Part shown: positions 10,462 through 20,650 of the stretch, piece after piece
Numbering within the stretch: the first letter of the stretch is position 1
Layout of the letters: each line of letters starts with the position of its first letter
From: Pinus tabuliformis
Lineage: Eukaryota > Streptophyta > Pinopsida > Pinales > Pinaceae
NCBI GenBank assembly: GCA_031772625.1
Contig: CM062804.1
Location: forward strand, 1,020,308,514-1,020,372,513
Direction of reading: 5' to 3'
DNA: 64,000 bases
The notes under the pieces: generated by a model
Told to the model about the DNA's origin: nothing
What the model saw: only the letters and a program-made list of their open reading frames with translations
Databases searched by the model: none
Position numbers and translations under genes: made by a program

Positions 10462-11070
10462 TGTAGAGAAAAGTTCACGCACTTATATGCAGAGAAAAGT
10501 TTATTTCATGTAGAGAAAAGTTCACGCACTTTTATGCAGAGAAAAGTTTATTTCATGTAGAGAAAAGTTCACGCACTTTTATGCAGAGAAAAGTTCACGC
10601 ACTTTTGTGCAGAGAAAAGTTTATTTCATGTAGAGAAAAGTTCAGGCACCTTTATGCAGAGAAAAGTTTATTTCATGTAGAGAAAAAGTTCACGCACTTT
10701 CATGCAAGGAAAAGCACGTATATGTTGGAGAACTTACCTTTGGTCCATGGTAGTTAGTCCTTGGTATTTGAACCTATGGTTTTGGACCATGGTACCTCGT
10801 CAGAAGTGTTGATCCCAAGTATTGGGTTCGTGGTATTGGTTTATTATGGTTTTGGTCTGTGGTATTGCATGTAGAGAAAAAGTTCACGCACTTTCATGCA
10901 AGGAAAAGCGTGTATATGTTGGAGAACTTACCTTTGGTCCATGGTAGTTAGTCCTTGGTATTTGAACCTATGGTTTTGGACCATGGTACCTCGTCAGAAG
11001 TGTTGATCCCAAGTATTGGGTTCGTGGTATTGGTTTATTATGGTTTTGGTCCGTGGTATTGCATCCAAAA
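10462..11070 (+). repeat. Internal tandem repeats of the Copia LTR
   Basis: Short units alternating GTAGAGAAAAGTTCACGCAC and GCAGAGAAAAGTTTATTTCA, then two copies of a block of about 194 bp ending GGTCTGTGGTATTGCAT. The 3' LTR has fewer short units, consistent with slippage after insertion or during replication. Confidence 0.85.
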
Positions 11071-11169
11071 GTGTTGATCTCACGCACTTTCATGGTTGTT
11101 TCATGGTATTAGTCCAACAGTTTTTTGATCCTATGGTTTTGGACTGTGGTATTGTGGAAGGCCTAAGAC

Positions 11170-11176
11170 TATAAAA
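11170..11176 (+). promoter_or_regulatory. TATA box of the Copia 5' LTR
   Basis: TATAAAA in the context GACTATAAAAGAGG, followed by a long R/U5-like region. It is identical at 18059-18065 in the 3' LTR. Confidence 0.6.
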
Positions 11177-12060
11177 GAGGAAGGAGATGATTTGGCAAAG
11201 GATTATCGAATGAATTGAATATCTAATAAGTGCTAGATCTGAAATATTTTTGATTGGGTTATGGTGCAGATCTGGATTTGAATGAAGGAGGAACCTTAGC
11301 GCATAAAGAAGGATAAGTTCTATTGATGGGTCATAATCTTTATGCTTGAATAATAGTATCTTTGTATGATTTTGATTTGTTATATAAGGTGCATGCTTGA
11401 TCTATAAATCTGACAATCTGGGTAAATTAGTGTCTGAATATTTGAAAGAAGGAATTATCCTTTATAGATCTGCACGCAGGTTTCAGGTTGTTGAAGTAGC
11501 GTATATCTTTAAATTATGATCTAGCTGCCTCTGTCTATTGCTGCAGTATTCTGGGTTCAGAATTTGGTGTGTGGTTACTGTTACTGTGTTATGGGTACAG
11601 CTGTCAGAGAAGTGTTTACTTGATTCAGTGCTAATTGGGAAAAGGAGATTGTTTGATGCAGATATACTTGATGATTGATTGATGTTCATGGATCCAGTTT
11701 GAAAATTTATGAAAAGTGGTCCTTGAAAGAAAAGAAGTAGGGGGTTGTAACTCCCTTCCAGGAGAGAGAGTTGTAGCTCTCTGCAGGTTGCAGCTTGCGT
11801 ACTGGTAAAGGACTGCACCAGTACAAAATCATTGTAAAAGGAGTTTCTAATTGAAAGAAGATAGAGACATATTGCAGCAGGTGGTTTTCACCCACATTGG
11901 GTTTCCACCTTATATCTGGTGTTCTTTGGTGTGACTATCTGTTTTTCTTGTTCATGCTCATTATTTTATGTTATTGACATACAATAATTCAAAGTATAAA
12001 TATATTGAAAAAGAACTAGAATACTGATTCACCCCCCCTCTCAGTATTATTTCCAACAAT

Positions 12061-12072
12061 TGGTATCAGAGC
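12061..12072 (+). promoter_or_regulatory. Copia primer-binding site (initiator tRNA-Met)
   Basis: TGGTATCAGAGC two bases after the LTR, complementary to the 3' end of plant initiator tRNA-Met. Confidence 0.92.
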
Positions 12073-12118
12073 AGGTCCTTCTGAAGAAGCTTGATCGCTT
12101 GAAGGAAGATCTAACATC

Positions 12119-13546
12119 ATGAGCAACTAGGAGAGGGAAGCATCAATCAGGCCACCGATTTTTGATGGAACAAACTTCGTATATTGGAAGGTAAGAGTTA
12201 TTGCCTATCTTCAATCTTTGGGTACAGAAGTATGGGACATTATAGAAACAGGGTATACTTTTCCATCAGCTACTCCTACAGATTCAGCTGAGAAGAAGAA
12301 ATATGAAACAAATGCAAAGGCGGTTAATACTCTTCTAGGATGTCTATCTCAATCTGAATTCGTGAAGGTTATGCAATATAAATCCGCAAAAGAAATATGT
12401 GACAAGATTGTTTTGAGCTACGAAGGAGATGAACAGGTAAAACGTGCAAAACTTCAAACCCTCAGGATTCAGTATGAGAATCTCAGAATGTATAATGATG
12501 AAAGTGTGGCTAACTATTTCCTTCGGGTAGATGAGATTGTTAATTGTATGAAAAACTTGGGTGAAGAAATAAAAGAGGCTTTTGTGGTTGAAAAAGTCCT
12601 AAGATCATTGTCCCCCAAGTTTGAATCTAAAGTGTCTGCAATAGAAGAAAAGGAAAATCTACGAACTCTTACTATGTCTCAGCTACACGGAATTCTAATT
12701 GCTTATGAAATGAGAAAAGGAGGTCCATCAGATAGGAGAGAAGCTGCTTTTAAGGCTTCAGGCAAAGGAGACTACTATGAATCAAGTCACGTGCTAGAAG
12801 AAGAAGAAGAATCAAATTTTGTCAGAAATCTTCAACGGGGTACTGGAAGGTTCAGAGGTAAGCTACCTTTTAAATGTTTTGCTTGTGGAAGAGTAGGTCA
12901 TTATGCTGCCAAATGTCCTCATAAGGATAAGATTGACAAAGGAAAGGAACCTGCCAGATGGAACAAGAAACAGAATGCAAATAAGAAAAGCTACTACACT
13001 CATGAAGACAGTGATGGTCTATCAAATAGTGATGAAGATGAACGAGGTAATGACTATAAACTTTTAATGGCATTTGAAGATGATGATTACATGGATGCTA
13101 TAGATGTGGATAGTTTTTATGAAGAGATTTCTAGACTTAAGACATGTATAGAAGAAAAGAATATGACCATTGATACTCTACAATTTCAAATTGATGAAAA
13201 AGAAAAATATCTTGAAAAGTTAGAAGGTGAAATTGTTGGCCTTAAAAAAGAAATTGAGAAAACAAAGGCTATTAATCTTAAGTTTGTCAAAGGATCTGAA
13301 ACTCTGGATGAGATCATCAATGTACAACATTCTCTGCTAAACAAGACAGGTCTGGGGTATAATGGAGAAACATCTCAAGCATCCACCTCAAAGAGTTATC
13401 TTGATGCAGCAAGAAGGAATGAGCAAAAGCACAATGGAGATCACCAGGTAAAGCAGGGACGAATTACATCAAGAACTAACAAAGACTACCAGGTAAACCA
13501 GGGGAAATCTGTCTTAAGGGTGAACAAAAGCTACAACCAGCCATAG
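12119..13546 (+). pseudogene. gag: Copia gag
   Basis: Encodes the capsid/nucleocapsid. The natural start is probably ATG 12119, but codon 4 is TAG (12128-12130). Downstream the frame is open: PPIFDGTNFVYWKVR (the usual Copia gag start), a capsid region, the zinc knuckle CFACGRVGHYAAKC near 12876, then an acidic stretch and a heptad-rich coiled coil (about 13110-13290). A second TAG at 13544-13546 ends it. The next pol codons are in the same frame, so gag and pol were one ORF. Both stops fit CAG to TAG. Confidence 0.88.
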
Positions 13547-16500
13547 GTAAAATCTTCTCAATTTGCTTCAAGAATGGATGACAATAAGAATTACAATCAT
13601 TTGGGTGGTAGATTTGATAACCGCAGAAGTTTCTTCAATGGCCAATGTTTCTCTTGCCATAACTTTGGTCACAAAGCAGTTCAATTTGTTGCATATAAAA
13701 CAATCATGAAACAAAGAAGTATGACTGGGATTACAAAAAGGACCTATAACAACTTTTCGGCTCTTGAAAATGAAATTGAATGTTCTATTTGTAATAACTT
13801 CGGTCATGAAGATTCTGAATGCAGGAGCAGATTTCAGCAGACAAAGGAACAAGCCTCAAGCACCAGAACATGGAGAATAAAGGAACCACAATCAGAAAGA
13901 TGTGGGATAGCCTTTTATGCAGAGGGACAGGAAAATCTATGGTACATCGACAGTGGATGTTCGAAGCATATGACAGGTGATAAAGAAAAACTTGAATCAT
14001 ATTCTGCTTTAGAAAAGGGAAAGAAAGTTTCTTTTGGAAATGATACTCCAGCAGCTATAAAAGGAAAAGGCACAGCTCAGTTAAAAGAAAAGGTCAAAGC
14101 TGGAAATGTTTTGTATGTTGATGGCTTGAAGCATAACCTTCTGAGTGTCAGTCAGATGTGCGATCAAGGAACTGAGGTAATATTTCGATCAAATGGATGT
14201 AGCGTTCGTGATCTTGATACAGGGAAAACAGTGATCAAAGGTAGAAGAACTCCAAATAATCTATACATATTTGAAGAAGGACAACAACAATGCTATTTGA
14301 GCAAGGATGATGAACATTGGTTATGGCACCAGAGATTAGGGCATCTAAGATTTTCACAAATAAGGAAGGCATGCAAATATCAGGCAGTTCGTGGTCTTCC
14401 AGATATCAAAATTCTAGACAACACTATATGCAAATCATGTCAGTTTGGTAAGCAAACCAGAACCAACTTCCCGGAGAAGGAAGGATCAGCCAGCAGGCCT
14501 CTTGAACTAGTCCATACAGATGTATTTGGTCCTTTCAGGACAAGGTCACCTCGAGGAGAAGAATACTTGATATTATTCATTGACGATTTCTCTAGGTTTG
14601 TTTGGTTAGGACTTTTGAAGCACAAAGACGAAGCATTCAAAAAATTCAAATACTTCAAAGCCTTGGTTGAAAATGAATCAGGTTACAAAATTAAGTGCCT
14701 CAGGTCCGACAGAGGTGGGGAGTTTACCTCAAATGAATTTTTCGATTTCTGTGAAGAACATGGGATAAGAAGGGAATTCTCTATAGCTAGAACTCCTCAG
14801 CAAAATGGAGTGGTGGAAAGGATGAACAGAACAGTCCAACAAATGGCCCGTGCTATGCTTGATGAGTCCGGAACTCCCGCAACTTTCTGGGGTGAAGCTG
14901 CATATGCTGCGGTTGTTATTCTCAATAAAACAAATGTCCGAGTGAACAGCACTCAAACTCCTCATGAACTCTGGTATGGTGAGACTCCTTCGGTAAAACA
15001 CTTCAAAATCTTTGGGAGCAAATGCTATATTAAGAATACTGATGAGCAACTTGGCAAACTTGAACCTAGAGCAGATGAAGGAATTCTTCTTGGTTATTCT
15101 CCACACAACAAAGCATATAAGTGCTACAATAAAAGACTTGGAAGAATTGTTGACAGCATTGATGTAGTGGTTGATGAAAAAGGATACATTCCTAGGCAAG
15201 TAAATCATGAAAATATCGAAGAAGATGAAGACTACCCTCAAAGACAGAATGATGAAGAAGAAGAACCTCAAGAAGCACCAGAGGAACAGATAAGGGTAGA
15301 AGAGAAGACTCCATCCAGGTACGTTCAGAAGAATCATCCAGAATCTCAGATTTTGGGGCAAAAAGAAGCAGGTGTACAAACAAGAAGAATATTTGCAGAA
15401 GCTTCAAGCTATTTTGCATTACTCTCATCCACTGAACCACAAAATGTAAAAGAGGCATGCAAAGATGAATGTTGGGTCAAAGCAATGGATGAAGAACTTG
15501 AGCAGATCGAAAAGAACAACACTTGGGAGTTGGTTCCTAGACCAAAGGATAAGAATGTTATAGGGACAAAATGGGTCTTCAAAAATAAGTTGAATGAAAA
15601 TGGGGAAGTAATTAGAAACAAGGCCAGACTTGTTTGTAAAGGGTATGCGCAGCAAGAAGGAATAAATTTTGAAGAAAATTTTGCTCCTGTTGCAAGACTT
15701 GAGGCCATCCGAATGTTCCTTGCTCTCTCAAGATTTCAAAAGTTCAAAGTATTTCAAATGGACGTGAAATCAACCTTTCTGAATGGAGACTTAGAAGAAG
15801 AAGTATACATTGAGCAGCCAGATGGTTTCATTCTTGGAAATGATCCAAATCTTGTATGCAGATTGAAAAAGGCTCTCTATGGTCTTAAACAAGCTCCAAG
15901 GGCTTGGTACTATCGTTTGGACAAATATCTTCATCAACAAGGTTTTTCAAAAGGATCAGCAGATAGCAATCTTTATATAAAAATTGAAAATGAGAAATTG
16001 CTAATACTTGTTGTGTATGTAGATGACATTATCTTTGGCAGCAATGAAAAATCTATGGGTCAAAGCTTTGCCTTGGTGATGCAGAAAGAATTCGAAATGT
16101 CCTTGCTTGGAGAATTGACATATTTTCTTGGTTTGCAAATCCAACAAAATGAAGGAGGGATCTTCTTGTCTCAAACCAAGTATCTCAAGCAGATTTTGAA
16201 GAAATATGGTATGGAAGAAGCAAAACCAGTATGTACACCCATGGTCACAGGATGTAACCTCAGTGCAAATGATGAATCAGCAGCAGTGCATCAACCAACT
16301 TACAGATCTATGATTGGAAGTCTACTTTATTTGACAGGTACCCGACCAGACATCATGCATGCAATGGGAATAGTTGGAAGATTTCAGGCAAATCCAAAGG
16401 AAACTCATCTTCAGGCAGTGAAGAGAATCTTCAAATATCTTCAAGGGACTCAAAACTATGGCTTATGGTATCCTAGAGATACAGATCTCACACTTCATGC

Positions 16501-16972
16501 TTATACAGATGCAGATTGGGCCGGAAGCGTGGATGATAGGAAGAGCACAAGTGGTGGTGCATTCTTTATGGGTTCTAGATTAGTATCTTGGTTTAGCAAG
16601 AAACAGAGTTCGATTGCCTTGTCTACAACTGAAGCAGAATATGTTGCTGTTGCATCTTGCTGCACTCAACTCCTTTGGATGATGCAGACCTTGCAGGATT
16701 TTCAAATCACTTGTATACCACCCATCTCCATCTTATGTGATAATACAAGTGCAATCAGCATTTCAAAGAACCCAGTCATGCATTCAAAAACCAAGCACAT
16801 ACCAATCAAGTATCACTTTCTCCGGGAACAAGTGCTTGAACAAAAGGTCAAGTTGGAGTATGTTCCTTCTAAGGAACAGGTTGCTGATATACTCACCAAA
16901 CCATTTCCTAGGGAGACCTTTGAATACCTCAGGCAAAAGCTGGGGGTTGTTGATGCATCATCTTGTTGTTGA
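13547..16972 (+). CDS. pol: Copia pol polyprotein (PR-IN-RT-RH)
   Basis: Open for over 1,130 codons. Order: a degenerate zinc knuckle [14 protein letters not shown] (last Cys is Phe) and an intact one, [14 protein letters not shown]; aspartic protease [13 protein letters not shown] (13940); GAG-pre-integrase with [10 protein letters not shown]; integrase with Asp in HTDVFGP, Asp in RSDRGGEF and Glu in [10 protein letters not shown] with [34 protein letters not shown] and VVYVDDI (16015); RNase H with [18 protein letters not shown] and STTEAEY. It ends 341 bp before the 3' LTR, leaving no room for an env-like ORF. The pol part looks functional; expression would need the gag stops removed or read through. 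Confidence 0.95.
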   Translation, partial: VKSSQFASRMDDNKNYNHLGGRFDNRRSFFNGQCFSCHNFGHKAVQFVAYKTIMKQRSMTGITKRTYNNFSALENEIECSICNNFGHEDSECRSRFQQTKEQASSTRTWRIKEPQSERCGIAFYAEGQENLWYIDSGCSKHMTGDKEKLESYSALEKGKKVSFGNDTPAAIKGKGTAQLKEKVKAGNVLYVDGLKHNLLSVSQMCDQGTEVIFRSNGCSVRDLDTGKTVIKGRRTPNNLYIFEEGQQQCYLSKDDEHWLWHQRLGHLRFSQIRKACKYQAVRGLPDIKILDNTICKSCQFGKQTRTNFPEKEGSASRPLELVHTDVFGPFRTRSPRGEEYLILFIDDFSRFVWLGLLKHKDEAFKKFKYFKALVENESGYKIKCLRSDRGGEFTSNEFFDFCEEHGIRREFSIARTPQQNGVVERMNRTVQQMARAMLDESGTPATFWGEAAYAAVVILNKTNVRVNSTQTPHELWYGETPSVKHFKIFGSKCYIKNTDEQLGKLEPRADEGILLGYSPHNKAYKCYNKRLGRIVDSIDVVVDEKGYIPRQVNHENIEEDEDYPQRQNDEEEEPQEAPEEQIRVEEKTPSRYVQKNHPESQILGQKEAGVQTRRIFAEASSYFALLSSTEPQNVKEACKDECWVKAMDEELEQIEKNNTWELVPRPKDKNVIGTKWVFKNKLNENGEVIRNKARLVCKGYAQQEGINFEENFAPVARLEAIRMFLALSRFQKFKVFQMDVKSTFLNGDLEEEVYIEQPDGFILGNDPNLVCRLKKALYGLKQAPRAWYYRLDKYLHQQGFSKGSADSNLYIKIENEKLLILVVYVDDIIFGSNEKSMGQSFALVMQKEFEMSLLGELTYFLGLQIQQNEGGIFLSQTKYLKQILKKYGMEEAKPVCTPMVTGCNLSANDESAAVHQPTYRSMIGSLLYLTGTRPDIMHAMGIVGRFQANPKETHLQAVKRIFKYLQGTQNYGLWYPRDTDLTLHAYTDADWAGSVDDRKSTSGGAFFMGSRLVSWFSKKQSSIALSTTEAEYVAVASCCTQLLWMMQTLQDFQITCIPPISILCDNTSAISISKNPVMHSKTKHIPIKYHFLREQVLEQKVKLEYVPSKEQVADILTKPFPRETFEYLRQKLGVVDASSCC

Positions 16973-17313
16973 ATCTCTTCTGATTGTTGGTTGTACGCAA
17001 GGTTCATCTGAAGTATATGCGTACATGTGCTGGGTTGCGGATTGGTCAAAGATCGAATGGCACAGGTTCAGGGGGAGCATATCATGCATTGTTGGCATTA
17101 TGGAGGAAGTACAGAAGGAGATCATGGATGCTGGTCTGAATATTGCTGCAATATGTCTCTATCTCTTTCATGGTCATGGATTATGGTTCTTCTTTGCAGA
17201 TCTGGTTTATAGTCAGGGGGAGGATGTTCTTAGGGGGAGCATAACCCTTTGCCCTTGATGTCAAAGGGGGAGAGTGATTGGTTGTTGTTGCCATCAAGTC
17301 CAAAGGGGGAGAA
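16973..17313 (+). promoter_or_regulatory. Copia 3' non-coding region with polypurine tract
   Basis: No ORF. Several AGGGGGAG runs occur (17070, 17190-17240, 17265). The last, AAAGGGGGAGAA at 17302-17313, abuts the 3' LTR and is the likely plus-strand primer. Confidence 0.8.
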
Positions 17314-18949
17314 TGTTGGCATTATGATACATATGTTGTACTTGATGGCAACCCACTCATCTCAGATAATAAATTATAATGTAGAGAAATGTTCACGCAC
17401 TTATATGCAGAGAAAAGTTTATTTCATGTAGAGAAAAGTTCACGCACTTTTATGCAGAGAAAAGTTTACTTCATGTAGAGAAAAGTTCACGCACTTTTAT
17501 GCAGAGAAAAGTTTATTTCATGTAGAGAAAATTTCACGCACTTTTATGCAGAGAAAAGTTTATATGTAGAGAAAAAGTTCACGCACTTTCATGCAAGGAA
17601 AAGCGCGTATATGTTGGAGAACTTACCTTTGGTCCATGGTAGTTAGTCCTTGGTATTTGAACCTATGGTTTTGGACCATGGTACCTCATCAGAAGCGTTG
17701 ATCCCAAGTATTGGGTTCGTGGTATTGGTTTATTATGGTTTTGGTCCGTGGTATTGCATGTAGAGAAAACGTTCACGCACTTTCATGCAAGGAAAAGCGC
17801 GTATATGTTGGAGAACTTACCTTTGGTCCATCGTAGTTAGTCCTTGGTATTTGAACCTATGGTTTTGGACCATGGTACCTCGTCAGAAGTGTTGATCCCA
17901 AGTATTGGGTTCGTGGTATTGGTTTATTATGGTTTTGGTCCGTGGTATTGCATCCAAAAGTGTTGATCTCACGCACTTTCATGGTTGGTTCATGGTATTA
18001 GTCCGATAGTTTTTTGATCCTATGGTTTTGGACCGTGGTATTGTGGAAGGCCTAAGACTATAAAAGAGGAAGGAGATCATTTGGCAAAGGATTATCGAAT
18101 GAATTGAATATCTAATAAGTGCTAGATCTGAAATATTTGTGGTTGGGTTATGGTGCAGATCTGGATCTGAATGAAGGAGGAACCTTAGCGCATAAAGAAG
18201 GATAAGTTCTATTGATGGGTCATAATCTTTATGCTTGAATAATAGTATCTTTGTATGATTTTGATCTGTTATATAAGGCGCATGCTTGATCTATAAATCT
18301 GACAATCTGGGTAAATTAGTGTCTGAATATTTGAAAGAAGGAATTATCCTTTATAGATATGCACGCAGGTTTCAGGTTGTTGAAGTAGCGTATATCTTTA
18401 AATTATGATCTAGCTGCCTCTGTCTATTGCTGCAGTATTTTGGGTTCAGAATTTGGTGTGTGGTTACTGTTACTATGTTCTGGGTACAACTGTCAGAGAA
18501 GTGTTTACTTGATTCAGTGCTAATTGGGAAAAGGAGATTGTTTGATGCAGATATACTTGATGATTGATTGATGTTCATGGATCCAGTTTGAAAATTTATG
18601 AAAAGTGGTCCTTGAAAGAAAAGAAGTAGGGGGTTGTAACTCCCTTCCAGGAGAGAGAGTTGTAGCTCTCTGCAGGTTGCAGCCTGCGTACTGGTAAAGG
18701 ACTGCACCAGTACAAAATCATTGTAAAAGGAGTTTCTAATTGAAAGAAGATAGAGACATATTGCAGCAGGTGGTTTTCACCCACATTGGGTTTCCACCTT
18801 ATACCTGGTGTTCTTTGGTGTGACTATCTGTTTTTCTTGTTCATGCTCATTATTTTATGTTACTGACATACAATAATTCAAAGTATAAATATATTGAAAA
18901 AGAATTAGATAATACTGATTCACCCCCCCTCTCAGTATTATTTCCAATA
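17314..18949 (+). repeat. Copia 3' LTR (1,636 bp)
   Basis: Matches the 5' LTR from TGTTGGCATT to TTCCAATA (final CA mutated to TA). It is 27 bp shorter, mainly through fewer short GAGAAAAGTT repeats. Confidence 0.95.
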
Positions 18950-18954
18950 CGCTA
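18950..18954. repeat. Target-site duplication of the Copia element, right
   Basis: CGCTA directly after the 3' LTR, followed by Dryad C coding sequence. Confidence 0.93.
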
Positions 18955-19781
18955 TCCAAATTTGTTCTTTCTGTTGGAGAAGCAGCATATGGCACTTCAA
19001 TTTCAGCGTATTCAAAGGGAGCAGTGTATGGCACTTTGATTTCGTACTCAGATCTCTCAGCGCTATCCAAATTTGTTCCTTCTACTGGTGAAGCGTTGTC
19101 CAGATTTCTGCTAACAACATTAACATTTTCTGCGTCATTCTCATTCCCAGCGCTGTCCAAATTTCTGCTAACAGCATTAACATTAACATTCTTACCAGCA
19201 CTGTCCCCATTGTCTCTTGTTTCTGCTGTTGAATATGCGCTGTCTCCTTCTACAGTAGATAAACCCACGCCTTTCTCTAACCTGGCCAGCTTCCTGGACT
19301 GTCTTTCCCTAGCGATTCTACCCTCTGACTGGGCCTTCAATGCAGCTTTCGCATCAATTATTTTCCAAAGATCAAAGCTAATTTTCATAGTTAGTTTTAG
19401 ATGAGAGGAAAGGGCCAAGTGATTGAGCTTGTCTAACGCTGCCCTGGTTCTTCTAATTTCACTTTGAATTAGGGCCAAACTTAATCTCAAAAACAACTTA
19501 TTATTATAATGATTAAATAGTCTATGATTAACCTTAGCAAAAGGAGGAATGATTTTCTTGTTCCTACATTGTTTCAGAAATTGCAGGTCCGCAATTCTCC
19601 TCTCAATTTTTATCCTCAGGATTTCGAGAAGACAGATCTCCTTCCATGTTTCCCCTCCGTACAGGGAAGTTATGTTAGATTTTAAGCTTCTGTGGAAGTT
19701 TTTTGTAGTGTCATGATCCGGATTATCCACAGTTTCTAGTTCATTCTGCCAACGTTTCAAACCCCAAAGGGGGTCCATCAT
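18955..19781 (-). pseudogene. Dryad C N-terminal region
   Basis: About 275 codons starting MMDPLWGLKRW at ATG 19781. A basic helical region and acidic SRNLDSAGNENDAENVN repeats follow. The frame runs into the Copia target site and resumes at 10395 without a shift. The ATG pair lies within the hammerhead motif. Confidence 0.88.
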
Positions 19782-19791
19782 CAGGACAAAT
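19744..19791 (-). ncRNA. Hammerhead-ribozyme-like motif, Dryad C
   Basis: Same as in copy A: intact CUGAUGA core, stem II GGACCCC/GGGGUUU, GAAA, palindromic ACGU, predicted cleavage after GUU. Stem I has one pair fewer at its outer end (AUUUGUC with GGCAGAA). The ATG start of the ORF falls in the core and stem II, so the predicted cut lies about 31 nt inside the ORF. Confidence 0.65.
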
Positions 19792-19866
19792 CAGATAGAA
19801 TATGAGTGAAAGATTATTGAGAGAAGAGAACCTTGCGACCAGGATATAAATAAACAAGAACAGTAA

Positions 19867-19877
19867 TTTTATATAAA
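19867..19877 (-). promoter_or_regulatory. TATA-like box upstream of Dryad C
   Basis: The minus strand reads TTTATATAAAA, conserved with copies A and B. Confidence 0.45.
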
Positions 19878-19879
19878 GG

Positions 19880-20650
19880 CCGACACATGATTCTTTATTT
19901 TTTATTAATTATTATTTTATTTTTATTTTTATTTTTATTTTTATAATAATTTTATTTATAAAAGTTTTATAAAAACCTTAATTAATCATTTAATTATTCA
20001 TTATTAGTTTAGGTTAATTATTTTAATCATGAACAAAAAAGATTAGTTTATTTTATTTTATTAATTTTGTACTTTATTTATTAACTAATTAATTCTTTTT
20101 ATTTTTATTTAATTAATTACTTAATTTAAATTAATTTATAAATTATTTTTGCCTTCCTTTAATTAATCAATAACCAATTAATTAATTAATCAATTAATTA
20201 ATTAATTAATTAGTTTATCTAATTAATCTAATTAATTGATTTATTAATTTCTAATTATTTATATTTTTATTTATTTATAAATTAAATGTTAATTTAATTT
20301 AATTTGATTAATAAATTGACTAGTTAATATAATACAAATTTTTATTTTTATTTTTATTTTATTTTTAATTAATTAATCAGTCCTTATTGAATTTAATTAA
20401 AAACCAATTCAAATGGATAAAGAAAATAATTTATAATACTAAAGCTCTAATTTTTATTTTACTAAAATTTTTATAATTTCTTTTTCTATAATTAAATGAT
20501 TAAATTAAATTAATTTATTCTAATTAATTCATTTCAATTAAATAACCTCATTGAATTTAATTAAAATCAATTAATTCATATCACTTTAATTTCATAAAAT
20601 TCTAAAACTTTTATTTTTGATTAATATTTTTATTAGAGAGTAATTAGATC
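19880..20650 (-). mobile_element. AT-rich tail of a fourth Dryad unit, truncated
   Basis: Homologous to the spacers at 1720-2560 and 6270-7560, without the 259-bp duplication or the hammerhead insertion. It stops abruptly after TTAGATCT at about 20650, where Gypsy sequence begins. No coding part remains. Confidence 0.8.

Larger units (their letters stand above)
10396..12058 (+). repeat. Copia 5' LTR (1,663 bp)
   Basis: Starts TGTTGGCATT and ends TTCCAACA, next to the primer-binding site. The first 700 bp are repetitive. Units of TGTAGAGAAAAGTTCACGCACTT recur from 10462 to 10700, and a segment of about 194 bp starting at 10676 recurs at 10870. Short minus-strand ORFs in this LTR recur in the 3' LTR and are not genes. 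Confidence 0.95.
10396..18949 (+). mobile_element. Copia LTR retrotransposon, 8,554 bp
   Basis: Complete Ty1/Copia element: 5' LTR 10396-12058, initiator-tRNA-Met primer site, gag, pol in the Copia order PR-IN-RT-RH, purine tract, 3' LTR 17314-18949, and a perfect 5-bp duplication CGCTA. In the stretch 11161-11640 the two LTRs differ at about 11 of 480 positions by eye. The only clear lesions are two TAG stops in gag and a lost zinc-knuckle cysteine. Confidence 0.96.
7560..19877 (-). mobile_element. Dryad-type Penelope-like element, copy C, split by a Copia element
   Basis: Dryad copy C occupies 7560-10395 and 18950-19877, with Copia at 10396-18949 between. Removing the Copia element and one CGCTA duplication takes out 8,559 bases, a multiple of three, and rejoins the PLE frame. 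The rejoined ORF runs from 19781 to about 7560, roughly 1,220 codons, with a single stop (TAG at 9120-9122). This is the best-preserved Dryad here. Confidence 0.92.

Noticed and set aside
13544-13546. TAG between Copia gag and pol as a programmed readthrough stop
   Set aside because: A second TAG occurs at codon 4 of gag and TAG stops are common across all decayed elements here, so deamination of CAG is simpler.
11483-18784. Minus-strand ORFs of about 111 and 62 codons in both Copia LTRs
   Set aside because: They lie inside LTR sequence, occur in both LTRs because the LTRs are copies, and have no recognisable domain.
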